This document shows positions 7,480 through 17,762 of a stretch of DNA of 59,724 bases, in pieces. Within the stretch, counting starts at the first letter, position 1. The number at the start of each line of letters is the position of its first letter. The stretch is taken from the IMG/VR virus record IMGVR_UViG_3300014913_000014, positions 1-59,724 of that record; one strand, 5' to 3'. Source of the DNA: a virus. The notes under the pieces are model-generated. The model searched no databases and was not told the origin of the DNA. It saw nothing but the letters and a program-made list of their open reading frames with translations. The position numbers were made by a program, and so were the translations under genes.

Positions 7480-8127
7480 TTATAAATACCTCTGTGCTTC
7501 TAAATCAGTAAAAGTTATTCCAGAAGGAAGTAATGCAAGATAAGATGGTACTTGTGAGCCTTGAGCCATTCCGCTTACTACGTGTACTTCTATTACAACA
7601 ATTCCTGTGCTTTGATCTGGATACTGCTCGCTCGATGATACTAAGATTCTTGGTGATTCTGGGTAGTCTACTCCAATTACATCATTCATAAAATAACCGA
7701 TTCCAGAGGCACTGTCCCACCCAACTGGATACATTGGATAGCCCTCATAATAATGAATATTACCCTTTCCGCCTCCAGACATAGTTTTCATTTCAATATA
7801 AGCAGTTCCTAATTCCTCGCCCCACTCATTCAAATAATGCGCTATTTTAGCATTTTGTACATATGTTACTGGACCATTTACAGAATAAGATATACCATTT
7901 CCACCAGAATATTCTGCTATAGCATATACTCCTGAACCCATTATGAGCCTACATGTTTTATATGCCTGGCCCCCATATTTAGATAATGAAGAAGTATGTT
8001 CTCCAACAATATAATGAGAATAGGCATCTGCAAATAATGTCAAATCTGCACCATATACTATACCAGAATGAAGAATTCGGTGCGTATCCCACTGATTATT
8101 TGTATGAAATAATACAGTAATTCCCAT
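7480..8127 (-). CDS. tail-associated protein, 215 aa, unknown
   Basis: I do not recognise this protein by family. Its sequence is beta-rich with many G, S, Y and T residues, as in virion surface proteins, and it is sandwiched within 1-3 bases of the C1q-type fibre and the large hub/propeller protein. A structural baseplate or fibre-attachment role is inferred from position. Confidence 0.55.
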   Translation of the reverse strand: MGITVLFHTNNQWDTHRILHSGIVYGADLTLFADAYSHYIVGEHTSSLSKYGGQAYKTCRLIMGSGVYAIAEYSGGNGISYSVNGPVTYVQNAKIAHYLNEWGEELGTAYIEMKTMSGGGKGNIHYYEGYPMYPVGWDSASGIGYFMNDVIGVDYPESPRILVSSSEQYPDQSTGIVVIEVHVVSGMAQGSQVPSYLALLPSGITFTDLEAQRYL

Positions 8128-8130
8128 GAT

Positions 8131-11100
8131 CTAATCCAAAAAATTCCAATTTGCTGATGAACCACCATTTTCCATTCCAGTACTACCAGACGCAGTTCTG
8201 AAATCCCATACCCAAATAACGAACTGTCCCTGACTTGCCCACTTACTTCCAATTGGTTTAGATGGATAAGGGTCAAGAACACCCATATCACTGCCTAATA
8301 CAGTATAATTTCCAGGAGTAGCTCGTTGAGCTTTCCACATAAAGTGGTAATCATATTGTGTTGGATCATAATAAACGGGTTTATTAGGATCGCCGCCCTC
8401 ATAGTATTGTATAACACCGCTTGCCATTGCTCGATTTTCGTTTGTACAAATACCAAAGCTGGGATGTTGCCTTGTAAAAGGTGCCCAACCGCTTGGAGAT
8501 GCTGGTGGTGGTTTTACATCGGCCCACGTAAATGATGGACCAACATGCCACAGGTGCGTTTCTCCGCCCCATGTTTGTGGATCATCCCCCGCTACTCTAA
8601 TATCCCTAGCAGTAGCAAGCAAAGTATTTTCATAAAATGGTACTTTATAAACACCATGCTTACTTGCACCGCCAGCCTGCCCTCCTATTGGATTAGTATC
8701 CTTTGAAACACTAAAACCTGGATATGTTATCCAATAATGATAAACACCACCATGATCTGGCCAATTACTTCTGGTCCATATCAAATCTGTATTCATCATC
8801 ATAATTTGGCTTGGATTACCAGCCGTGGCGAAATCCTCCAGATCATCATCCCTATCTGGTTGTGATTCTGCTGGAGGCGGATTATGTCCCTCTGCAAAAT
8901 TAAAATTCTTACAAGTAATTTTACTAATTTCTTTGGCATCAAAATCTAATTCCACAACATAAATACCAATATTCACATGTTCTCCCCAATCTCTAGGATG
9001 TTTTTCATCAGGCCATCCCTGGTCCCTACTATCATGGTGCCAGTGTCCATGTTCTCCAACTGAAAATGCAAAATAACCTGTATTACTACTTGTCTTATAA
9101 GTAGTTGTAGCAGAATATGCAGCACCTGCTGGTAAAGGTTGTGGTGCTGTCCATTCACGGGGTACTGGGGATGCCGTACTATCATCAATAGCCTGCCATC
9201 CGAAAAGGCCATCACCATAATATGTTGGTTGATCTTCTGAATAATAGTCATCAACTGGAACACCAATATTTACTGTGTCACGATAAGTAGTCAAACTATT
9301 ATCTGGACTTTCTGTAATATCATCTTCAAAGAATATGGCATCCACAGAAATATACGTACTTGTTGGATAATCATCTCCACCAACCGTGCCTTTATGTCGT
9401 TGTGCATAGACCACAACCCATCTTACTATATCATTATTATTCAACGATGAATAATCTAATAAAGTATAATAATGAGTTGATGGTACGGCAGATGATCCGC
9501 CTTCTGTACAAGTTACTACCTCCCAATCAGGAATATCAGTTTCATCCCATCCCAGATAATCTGTCCAGTAATTTCCAATAGTTCTTGCTATATAGAATTG
9601 ATATGCTGTGTAATGTGTTGTAGTTATTATATAAGCAACTTCTCTATTATTTGGAATCGAGAATAAACAATTTGGTGCATGTAACAAACGAAGTTGATCA
9701 AACGGATTTGTTAGAATAATAACATTTTCAGCATATGCTTTATTTGCTGCCGCAACATTTCCACCAGCGTATCCATCCATATACCAAGTACCACATCTCA
9801 GATATGACCACCCGATTTTTCCAGGTGTCTCTGATACAAATACATAACCAAGATAAAATGTTTCTGCGGCAGATGTATCTGGCGGAGAATAAACTCCTGG
9901 CTCTCCTTCTACAAGTACGGTTACATTTCCACTAATATCACCGACTATGTCATGTGCATGTACATTCCATATAATTGCACCAGATGCTAATGTATTAGAA
10001 AGCATTCTTAATTGTGCCGGGGTCATGCCGTTTCCATTTATCAATGCTGATGGTAAACCAGAGGCCGTTCCAACTGCAATTCCTGTTCCTGGTATATATA
10101 GTTGCATTGAACTCCATGTATATCCAAAATCCGGTGTAAAATATACCCACCATCTTTCCTGTCCCAAAGGAAGTGCCCCACCGCCTCCAGAAACATATCC
10201 AAGAAGATGAAAGCGGTTCATAAATCCTGTTTCTTTTGTTACCTTTGAGAAAGTAATATCAGTTGGAAGAAATTGCCACTCGCCCTCATCATTTGATGGG
10301 TAAGTTTCATCCAAAACTGTAACTCTATTCCATACATCAGCAATTCCAGAGCGTCTGTAAACACCGGATATAGTTACCATCATTAATTGATTGTATGCAT
10401 TTGCAGCAATACTTTGTGCTGGAATGCCTGAAGCTGGTAATCCTTCATTAAACTCTAAGAACGATGTTCCAGCATCGTATGAAACTGCTGCTCCTCCACT
10501 ATCCCCCTCATAAGTAGCATAAACAAAGAACGGTGGTGGTGAAATTGTAATTCTAGGGCACTTCTCTCCAAAAGTAAATGTGGTCTGGGCCCCGCCACCC
10601 TTTGTTACTGAAACACCCTTGCTTGTAATCATTCTATCTGCACGGTACGATATTTCTCCTTGAGAAATATTGATTATAGCGTTATTAGTGATATCCACAC
10701 TTGGATACAAACCTGCACATTCTGCTATAACGATATCATCAAGTGTTCCGGTAATCGACAAAATTCTTGCTGCTACAATATTTGCAAATGTTTGACTTCT
10801 GATTTCAGGACTGGCCAGCACGAATGTCTGATCAGTGGGCAATTCATCCATGGTTGTCCGTGCCACGGCGTTGTATGCATGAGACTGCTGTGTTGTCCAG
10901 TCATAGTCATGTCCGCCCCAAACTTTTACCACATTCCGTGTTGTCTTAGTTCCAAGAGTTTGATCAAAATCAACCAAATTACTAGAATTTATTGTAATTT
11001 TTGGCTCTGCGTCATTTAGTGTATATACAACAATCTTATCTGCATCAGAATCGTAGCGGGTATATACGGCTCCCTTCCTTTCTAGCGTAGCAATGGCCTC

Positions 11101-11571
11101 TGAGGCTCTTTGCATTCCAAGCGGCGTTCCACCATTACCATCTGCACCAGTTGTTGCTATTCCTGGATATGTATCAAACTGTACGTCTAGATTTACAAGT
11201 CCACAAATATATGAAATCCAATAAGCAACGCTTTGTCCTGCTGTTTCCAAGCGAGTGTCAATAAAATAATCTGAAAGAAGAATGTACTTATCCATACCTT
11301 GTACACGCATTTCAGAATTATTTGCATTTACATTTATATTGGTAATATAGCCGCGTAGAACCAAGTCTGATGAAGGATACTTTTCATAAATGGTTACAGG
11401 ATCAGAAACAGTAAATTCTAGTATATCCCCATTTGGTTTCTTTCTAGTGAAGCCTAGTGCAAAACTTGTGCCGGGTTCACAAATAGAATTATTTTTCTGA
11501 TATGATAAAACATAATCAGAAACATCAACTCCATCTATTATAACTTGCAAAAAATCTTCAAAAAGTGCCAT
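8131..11571 (-). CDS. large tail hub/tip protein, 1146 aa
   Basis: Residues 1-300 read as a tail-hub (gp27/Dit-Tal-like) module: FEDFLQVIIDGVDVSDYV at the start, beta-barrel sequence, then VKVWGGHDYDW. From about residue 345 there are blade-like repeats with aromatic and Asp-rich turns (VYATYEGDSGGAAVSYDAG, VWVYFTPDFGYTWSSM), consistent with a beta-propeller (BNR/sialidase-like fold). I see no convincing catalytic set, so binding rather than cleavage is as likely. It follows the 337-aa hub protein and probably forms the tail tip. Confidence 0.6.
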   Translation of the reverse strand: MALFEDFLQVIIDGVDVSDYVLSYQKNNSICEPGTSFALGFTRKKPNGDILEFTVSDPVTIYEKYPSSDLVLRGYITNINVNANNSEMRVQGMDKYILLSDYFIDTRLETAGQSVAYWISYICGLVNLDVQFDTYPGIATTGADGNGGTPLGMQRASEAIATLERKGAVYTRYDSDADKIVVYTLNDAEPKITINSSNLVDFDQTLGTKTTRNVVKVWGGHDYDWTTQQSHAYNAVARTTMDELPTDQTFVLASPEIRSQTFANIVAARILSITGTLDDIVIAECAGLYPSVDITNNAIINISQGEISYRADRMITSKGVSVTKGGGAQTTFTFGEKCPRITISPPPFFVYATYEGDSGGAAVSYDAGTSFLEFNEGLPASGIPAQSIAANAYNQLMMVTISGVYRRSGIADVWNRVTVLDETYPSNDEGEWQFLPTDITFSKVTKETGFMNRFHLLGYVSGGGGALPLGQERWWVYFTPDFGYTWSSMQLYIPGTGIAVGTASGLPSALINGNGMTPAQLRMLSNTLASGAIIWNVHAHDIVGDISGNVTVLVEGEPGVYSPPDTSAAETFYLGYVFVSETPGKIGWSYLRCGTWYMDGYAGGNVAAANKAYAENVIILTNPFDQLRLLHAPNCLFSIPNNREVAYIITTTHYTAYQFYIARTIGNYWTDYLGWDETDIPDWEVVTCTEGGSSAVPSTHYYTLLDYSSLNNNDIVRWVVVYAQRHKGTVGGDDYPTSTYISVDAIFFEDDITESPDNSLTTYRDTVNIGVPVDDYYSEDQPTYYGDGLFGWQAIDDSTASPVPREWTAPQPLPAGAAYSATTTYKTSSNTGYFAFSVGEHGHWHHDSRDQGWPDEKHPRDWGEHVNIGIYVVELDFDAKEISKITCKNFNFAEGHNPPPAESQPDRDDDLEDFATAGNPSQIMMMNTDLIWTRSNWPDHGGVYHYWITYPGFSVSKDTNPIGGQAGGASKHGVYKVPFYENTLLATARDIRVAGDDPQTWGGETHLWHVGPSFTWADVKPPPASPSGWAPFTRQHPSFGICTNENRAMASGVIQYYEGGDPNKPVYYDPTQYDYHFMWKAQRATPGNYTVLGSDMGVLDPYPSKPIGSKWASQGQFVIWVWDFRTASGSTGMENGGSSANWNFLD

Positions 11572-11579
11572 CGCCGTCC

Positions 11580-12593
11580 CTATTTAGTCAAAACCATATT
11601 AGTAGTAAATCCTCTCTGCCCAAACTGATGTTGTACCTGGTAGATAAACCAATCATCAGTTGTACCTCCACCAACTCCACTTGTAAACTCGCTCATTGTA
11701 AGTTCAGCAATTTCTCTACAGGTAACATTTGGATTACCTTCAATTGTCAAATTTACTGTTTCCGTCAATCTATTATAAAGTGCTAAGTTATAATCCGCTG
11801 TAGTTTGTGCTTGTGCCTGTGTTTGAATCAATGGGTGCCCAATAACGGCGGTCTTATAGTAATCTGCTGCATATAAGTCTGATCTAGATGCACTTGCCGT
11901 AGCAGTAATACCAGCACGTCCATATACAACCACTCTATTTCTGGTTTCCTCTGTTGATACAGTATAATCTAAAGAGATAACATTCGTACCCGCCTCTTCG
12001 TCCCATGAATAATTAGCAGAATCTCCTCCCATAACATATGGTTTTCTATCCACAAACCAAATCTTACCGTTTCTGTCAGCATAAATGTGCCATGCCAAAA
12101 GCTGTGCTAATTCATTTGCTCCTTGCCATGCAGATACAAGATTTACTTCCGCAGGGAGGTCTGTAGCCCAGTAATAAGTAAGTGGTACGTCTGCTTCAAA
12201 ATTGAAATTGCCTGTATCATTATACCAAGCCTGTTTTAGTACATTTTCAACATAATATTCCGATGTAACATTAGAAAATGTTAATGGATTTTCTGGATCA
12301 TCAGCTGCAATAAAAAAATTTGTCGCTCTTGCTAATACATCTTCACAAACAATTGAAATAAGATGTTTTGGAATATTTCTATTTATTTGTGATACATATC
12401 CTTGAAAAACTTTTGTATTTGATCCATCATATCCAATGTTTATAGTAATAGCATCTCCTAAACCCAAAGTTGTATCAGCAACTTCCAAAACAGCTGAGGC
12501 CACTGGAGAATTATATTGTTCTCTAATAGTAAGATTATCCAAATCTCCTGCGGATACACCAGTAATACTGTAAGTAAGCTGCTTTGTTGCCAT
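11580..12593 (-). CDS. tail hub / baseplate protein
   Basis: A 337-residue protein with a beta-barrel start (LTYSITGVSAGDLDNLTIREQ), a central segment with VLARATNFFIAADD and the pattern DRNGKIWFVDRKPY, and a last domain with VTCREIAELTMSEF. This order resembles gpD/gp27-type hub proteins that cap the tail tube. It overlaps the start of the small tail gene downstream of the tape measure by one base, the usual place for hub genes. Confidence 0.65.
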   Translation of the reverse strand: MATKQLTYSITGVSAGDLDNLTIREQYNSPVASAVLEVADTTLGLGDAITINIGYDGSNTKVFQGYVSQINRNIPKHLISIVCEDVLARATNFFIAADDPENPLTFSNVTSEYYVENVLKQAWYNDTGNFNFEADVPLTYYWATDLPAEVNLVSAWQGANELAQLLAWHIYADRNGKIWFVDRKPYVMGGDSANYSWDEEAGTNVISLDYTVSTEETRNRVVVYGRAGITATASASRSDLYAADYYKTAVIGHPLIQTQAQAQTTADYNLALYNRLTETVNLTIEGNPNVTCREIAELTMSEFTSGVGGGTTDDWFIYQVQHQFGQRGFTTNMVLTK

Positions 12594-12958
12594 TATACTA
12601 CCTTAGCTGTAACAGTTACTCTATAAACGGGTGCCTCGGCATCCTGTGAGGTATCAATTTTTTGTGTCAAAGTGGGCTGCCTAACGGATTGAATTTCCAG
12701 GACTTGAATAGAAAATCCGCTGGGAAGCAAGTCGCTTATGAGAGTAACTTCATTTCCCCAAGTAGCACGAATATTAGATTCATATGTTTCTCCAACAACA
12801 GTGCCGGCAAATTGTATTTCGTCATCTGCCACAAATATTTTATGGTATATAGATGCAGTACTGTTGATAGGATTTAATTCAACAATCTCGCCTTTTGGAT
12901 TTTGTTGAAACGTGTCAACATATATATCTTGTCCATCAAGTTTCCAAATAGATGCCAT
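12593..12958 (-). CDS. small tail protein (distal-tail type), 121 aa
   Basis: A 121-residue, almost all-beta protein starting MASIWKLDGQDIYVD. It lies between the tape measure gene and the hub gene, the position of distal tail or LysM-type connector proteins in many siphoviruses. No definite family match. The gene is 8 bases after the tape measure stop and its own stop overlaps the hub ATG. Confidence 0.55.
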   Translation of the reverse strand: MASIWKLDGQDIYVDTFQQNPKGEIVELNPINSTASIYHKIFVADDEIQFAGTVVGETYESNIRATWGNEVTLISDLLPSGFSIQVLEIQSVRQPTLTQKIDTSQDAEAPVYRVTVTAKVV

Positions 12959-12966
12959 ATTTACCT

Positions 12967-15900
12967 CTAATGTCCAAGTACATAATCGCCGCTACCAGTT
13001 CCAGAAACTTTATCTGCGGCTGATACAAGGTCTTCAAATAGATATTGTTTTACGATATTAGCAAGTGTTCTACCGTCTACGACCAAACGAATATTAGCAT
13101 TCAACTCGATCTTATTTTGAATTGTCAATGCCTCTCTCAGTTGATCCAATGTATTTACATCACCCGTCGGTGTCAAGCCAAGGCCACCACTTAATTGAGC
13201 CATAGCAATTTGTTCAAGTAATGCTGTTTTTTGTAATTCCGCCTGCTGTAATTCGTCTTGTGTTGCAAGATATTCATGCATTCCAAGTGCTTCTGGTCCC
13301 ATTTCCAACAGTTGTTTATAACCAGCAATGGCCTCATTCAATTCTAATAAACTTGCCTCTAATAATGCAAGTGTATTAGTTTCTTCTATTGCAACAGCTT
13401 TGTCTTTTCTTTCTTCTGTGAAAACGTTTTCAAAAGCAGATGTAGTGGTTCCTGCTACAATTTCTCTTGAGAACAACGAACTCCATGCAACCATGGCAGT
13501 CATTCCTGCTGGTATATTCCAAACGCCCTCTAATTGTTGTTCGTTTATATCAATTAAATCCTGCATAGCAAGGTTCAAAAGTGTTAAATCTGCATGAACG
13601 GTTGTTAGGCCATCTTTTGTAATAAGACCGAGATCAGATTCTTCTACCTCATATTGTGGAAAATAAGTTTGAAATGTTCCAACTACTTTACTGTATCTTT
13701 CCATTAACTCTGGAATCTGTCCCATAGTTAGAGAATCTCTTAGGTCTTGAAATTGAAATTGAATATTCTTTAGTAAATCATCAAATCCCAGTGCCTCCAT
13801 CGCCTCGGTCATAAATTGGGCGCCAACAGCAAAGCGCTCGCCGAAGCGTCGCCCAAATCCCTCTCCATAACGCAATAGAATTGGTTCAACTTGCTCTTCC
13901 ATCAAATCCGCAAGTTCTTCATTTCCATCTGCTATGGCTAGGAAGTACTCTCTTTGAAATTGCTTCGCAAGATTTGCTGCCATTTCTGCTTGTTGCGGTG
14001 TCGCTCTTCCAACATCAAATACTTGAAGTCTTGGTACTTGTGCTAATTGCTGCTGTTGCTGAATGGCCGGAATCATTTCTTTATAAAATTGAAGTTTTTT
14101 ATTATAATCTTCTTGTAATTCTGCAGCACGTTGAGTATAATAGCCATTCAGGTTAATCTCTTCCTTATATGCCGCCAATGCTTTAATGACATCATATGAT
14201 ACTGTTACTACATAATCACGTGTGGCATTATCCAATTCCATTATAAAACGAGAAAATTCTTGAATATCCAAACTTAGGCCAGCAAAATCTGCAGCTGTTG
14301 TTAATGTGGCTAGCTGGGTTGCAAGTTGATTAATATTCATTGTCTGGGGTATCTTAATAAACTCTGTAAGAGAGATGTCGCCCAAAACCAATTTTCTTTG
14401 CATATCCTGTATAAAATCATCGAAAACGGGACCCACGGTACCCTTTAAGTTTTCAATGACCTCTGTCATAGAGTCTTCTAGACCAACACCCTCCAATTTT
14501 AGATCAACAAGCTGCCGATTAAGCTCATCCATCACTTGCTCAGCTAAATCTTCTGGAACTAACCAACGCAAAAGTGGATTATCCCCAAGTCCAACATCAA
14601 TTCCTGCTCGTTGCATCGCCAACCCAGTCAAAAATGCCCGCGGGTCTACTTCTTCTTGTCCTCGTCTGCTAAGCACACCGGTTCCAAATAATCCGCCCTG
14701 ACCAGTAGCACTCAGCCACTGGAATCCTTCAACAAGCATTGATGATACTCCCGCTATCAATCTTGCACCAAAACCGAACGAATCCTCAATAGCTTTTCCC
14801 GCCTCTTCACCAGATTCGGCCTCCTCCTCTCCTTTTCTAACTATTTCTGCCCACCAAGCAGCCAGATCATCATCAAATTGAATTAATCCTTGATAAAACG
14901 AAGATGCCATTGCCGAACCTGCAGCAATTCCTAGTGGATTTCCAGCTGTTACAATACCGCCGACAATAGCACCAACAATAGATGTTGCCGCTCTACCAAA
15001 TTCTAGTGGTTCTTCTTCAGTGATTCCAGTTCGTATTGCACTTCCGGCAATAAGTGCTGGTGCAATTAAACTTAGAGGATCAAGTCCCCCTAATCTTGCA
15101 CCAAGACCCGTTCGTAATGACTGAAAAGCCCCGCCAACTGTATAGGCTCCGGCAATTCCTGGCCCGCCCGTAACGCCTGCAAGCCTTGCAGATAGAAGCT
15201 GCTGCTCTGTTAGAGGGACACCAAATCTCATTGCAGCGCCGGTCATAAATCCAGGTGCCGGAGCACCAATAAGTCCTTTGAAGATATCCTGTCCTCTATT
15301 TGATGCAAGAACGGCCCACGCTGCTCCAAATGCTAAAACCGCTGGTGTAGCTTTACCCAACCCTCCAACTAGCTCAGTTATAACATTTAGAAATCCAGTC
15401 ATCGCATCAACTATAGTAGTTATTACATTTAAGAAACCGCCCTCTTCTCCAAGAGTTTGAGCAAACTTTGTAAATGCATTTCCTAAACGTGTAATAGCTG
15501 ATTCAAGCGTTGCCATTTTGATTTCTAGAGCTTCTGTTGCTGCGCCGCCAGCCTGTGCTTGTTCAGCAGTTAATTGTAATACTCTTTGATTATTCTTGAA
15601 CAAAGTCTCTACTTGTGCTGCTCTACGATATCCACCACCAACTGCTTGAGCAATTTCGGAAATATCACGGTCTGATAGAACACCGCTCTGTGTAAGCTTT
15701 GCTAATTCTAAGTATAAGTCCATGAAGTCGCGTAATTGGCCGGTTGCATCTCTTGTAGCCAGACCAAATCTTGCGAGAGTTTGTTCCGCTGTTGCTGATT
15801 GAAAACCTGAAATAATACCACGGATAGCATTACCTGTTTCTGTTGCTGATAATCCTGTTGCTTCTGCTAATGTTGCTGCAAGAGCATTCAACTCTTCCAT

Positions 15901-17460
15901 CTCAATGCCAACGCCTTGAGCAGTAGAACCAACAATTGAATAAGTTTGTGCTAGCGTATCTAGTGAAACATTTGCTTGCCTTGATACAAAAACCCACTTA
16001 TCTAATAGATCACGGCCTTGATCTAGCTCCATTCCAACTTGTCTTAAAGCGCCGGTCAGCGTATCCAAAGCAGTTGCTTGATCAACGCCCGCCAATTTAG
16101 ACAAAATCATTGATTCCTGAAGTAGATTATTTGTTACTGCTAATCGTTCTGCTTCGTTTGTATAAGAACCTGTGGCTCTATAAGCAAGTGCATAGGCTTC
16201 TACAACTCCGCCTACGCTGGAACTTGTTAGATTGGCAATGTTTAGTGCTTCTTCAAATACAGTATTTAAATTGCCCTGGCTTGCTCCCAAAGCAACTTGT
16301 ACATCAGCAAGTTGGCGCTGAATTTGAATGATCTCTTTGAACACTTGATTTAATTGTCTAATTATACCATATACAACACCAGTGGCAGCGGCCCACTGAG
16401 TTACTTTGATAATATTGGTACCAACAGCATCTGCAAAACCTCTAAATCTTCTGCTGGTATCTCGCAGCACATTTCCAAAACGGTCCATATGAACAGTACC
16501 ACGTACTACTGCTCCGCTGGATTCCGTCATGCTAACAGACATGCTAGTTATACCATTTGACAATTCTCTTGTAGCTCTAATACTATTTACTTGAGTAACG
16601 CCTAAAGATTCTAGTCGAGTCTGAAGATTCTTTATTCCTGTTTCACCCCCAGGAATAAATGCCTCATATGGAGCAAGTGCCTCTCTTAGTGGAACGGGTT
16701 CTGGAATTTGTACCTGCCGCCCTTTTGCAGCAAGGTCTTCTCGTTGCTGCTGTAGAGAGCGTTCGAGAGCCAGTTGACGCAATTGTTGAAGTTTTCCTTC
16801 CGGCGTTTGAGCAAATGCGGCTTCTTCACGAATTCGAGCGAGTTCTCTTTCGGCCTCAACTTCAGCTTTTATTTGATTAACTAATTCACGAAATGCATCT
16901 CTCTGTGCTTGTACTTCAAGGGTTGCCTGCCGCTCATTAACAGCAATTTGAAGCACTCGGCGCTGCATTTCGTCAGCAAGGCGTAATGCTGTGGCCCTGG
17001 CTCCAATTTCATCCCGAATTTGATCTGCTGTCATTCTTCCGGCTTGTTCTGGAGTAATTGTCATCGCCGCCTTTCTGTAATATTCTTCTTGAATATTCCG
17101 CTGGCGACGAAATTCCATCATGCCGGCCATACGTTCGGCTGGCGGCAATCCTGCTAATTTTTGAAGTTGTCGCTGTGCCGCACCAAATTTATCATATTCT
17201 CTTGTCAGCTCAAATAGTGTATTTCTTAATCTATTAATATATGACTCAGATGCACCAACATTTGCCAAAGCTCCTGCTACCTGATTGATAACAGTAGCAA
17301 CCTTTGACAACTTTGGTGCAAATTGACCACTAATGCCGCCAATAGCCTCAAGAACCTGAGTAAAACGTTTTAGTTGATCTTCAGTAATATTAGAGGCTTC
17401 GGCTATTTTATTTAGTTCTGTAACAAGAACTTTTATACGTTGTTCTATGTCTCCGGCCAT
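12967..17460 (-). CDS. tail tape measure protein
   Basis: At 1497 residues this is the longest gene in the window and fits the tape measure in size, composition and place. Residues 1-330 are alpha-helical and Gln/Ala/Arg-rich coiled coil; residues about 340-640 match the conserved TP901-type tape-measure core (VVRGTVHMDRFGNVL, LTGALRQVGMELDQG, TGNAIRGIISGF); a hydrophobic Gly/Ala-rich part (about 690-850) may enter the membrane during DNA injection. At roughly 1.5 angstrom per residue the tail would be about 220 nm, an inference from known tape measures. The ATG overlaps the stop of the chaperone extension in TAATG. Confidence 0.9.
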   Translation of the reverse strand: MAGDIEQRIKVLVTELNKIAEASNITEDQLKRFTQVLEAIGGISGQFAPKLSKVATVINQVAGALANVGASESYINRLRNTLFELTREYDKFGAAQRQLQKLAGLPPAERMAGMMEFRRQRNIQEEYYRKAAMTITPEQAGRMTADQIRDEIGARATALRLADEMQRRVLQIAVNERQATLEVQAQRDAFRELVNQIKAEVEAERELARIREEAAFAQTPEGKLQQLRQLALERSLQQQREDLAAKGRQVQIPEPVPLREALAPYEAFIPGGETGIKNLQTRLESLGVTQVNSIRATRELSNGITSMSVSMTESSGAVVRGTVHMDRFGNVLRDTSRRFRGFADAVGTNIIKVTQWAAATGVVYGIIRQLNQVFKEIIQIQRQLADVQVALGASQGNLNTVFEEALNIANLTSSSVGGVVEAYALAYRATGSYTNEAERLAVTNNLLQESMILSKLAGVDQATALDTLTGALRQVGMELDQGRDLLDKWVFVSRQANVSLDTLAQTYSIVGSTAQGVGIEMEELNALAATLAEATGLSATETGNAIRGIISGFQSATAEQTLARFGLATRDATGQLRDFMDLYLELAKLTQSGVLSDRDISEIAQAVGGGYRRAAQVETLFKNNQRVLQLTAEQAQAGGAATEALEIKMATLESAITRLGNAFTKFAQTLGEEGGFLNVITTIVDAMTGFLNVITELVGGLGKATPAVLAFGAAWAVLASNRGQDIFKGLIGAPAPGFMTGAAMRFGVPLTEQQLLSARLAGVTGGPGIAGAYTVGGAFQSLRTGLGARLGGLDPLSLIAPALIAGSAIRTGITEEEPLEFGRAATSIVGAIVGGIVTAGNPLGIAAGSAMASSFYQGLIQFDDDLAAWWAEIVRKGEEEAESGEEAGKAIEDSFGFGARLIAGVSSMLVEGFQWLSATGQGGLFGTGVLSRRGQEEVDPRAFLTGLAMQRAGIDVGLGDNPLLRWLVPEDLAEQVMDELNRQLVDLKLEGVGLEDSMTEVIENLKGTVGPVFDDFIQDMQRKLVLGDISLTEFIKIPQTMNINQLATQLATLTTAADFAGLSLDIQEFSRFIMELDNATRDYVVTVSYDVIKALAAYKEEINLNGYYTQRAAELQEDYNKKLQFYKEMIPAIQQQQQLAQVPRLQVFDVGRATPQQAEMAANLAKQFQREYFLAIADGNEELADLMEEQVEPILLRYGEGFGRRFGERFAVGAQFMTEAMEALGFDDLLKNIQFQFQDLRDSLTMGQIPELMERYSKVVGTFQTYFPQYEVEESDLGLITKDGLTTVHADLTLLNLAMQDLIDINEQQLEGVWNIPAGMTAMVAWSSLFSREIVAGTTTSAFENVFTEERKDKAVAIEETNTLALLEASLLELNEAIAGYKQLLEMGPEALGMHEYLATQDELQQAELQKTALLEQIAMAQLSGGLGLTPTGDVNTLDQLREALTIQNKIELNANIRLVVDGRTLANIVKQYLFEDLVSAADKVSGTGSGDYVLGH

Positions 17461-17762
17461 TATTCAATCTCTTTGGGGTCTATAGTAAATACGAATTCAT
17501 CATCTTCTTTTGTTCCTTTCCTTTTGAATACTTTATCAAACCATTTATCAATATCGTCGGCAGTGCCATACCAAATAAGCTTATCCGGCGGTCGCTTCTC
17601 TTTCGGAAGTTCCGCATAAGAATCAAGCTCTAAACGCTTTCTTATTACATAGCTGATTGTCCACGGCATTTCGTCTGCCGCCGTCGGTAAGCCGTCGTGC
17701 AACGGTAGATTAGTAGCTTTTGCTACTGACCAGATGGCTGCGAGTCCGTTGCACCTTGCAAT
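17460..17762 (-). CDS. tail assembly chaperone, -1 frameshift extension (gpT-like part of gpGT)
   Basis: This 100-residue frame has no ATG near its 5' end; the only start in it is a TTG at 17702 without a good ribosome site. It is open and stop-free back to the heptamer A AAA AAA at 17762-17768 in the upstream chaperone gene, so it is best read as the -1 frameshift extension giving a 341-residue fusion (18484 to 17460). This is the lambda G/GT arrangement, in which the fusion helps load tube subunits on the tape measure. The tape measure gene starts at its stop (TAATG). Confidence 0.75.
   Translation of the reverse strand: MARCNGLAAIWSVAKATNLPLHDGLPTAADEMPWTISYVIRKRLELDSYAELPKEKRPPDKLIWYGTADDIDKWFDKVFKRKGTKEDDEFVFTIDPKEIE

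Noticed and set aside
8973-9266. Long frames on either strand inside the large tail gene
   Set aside because: Low-complexity shadows with odd composition inside a clear 1146-codon gene.
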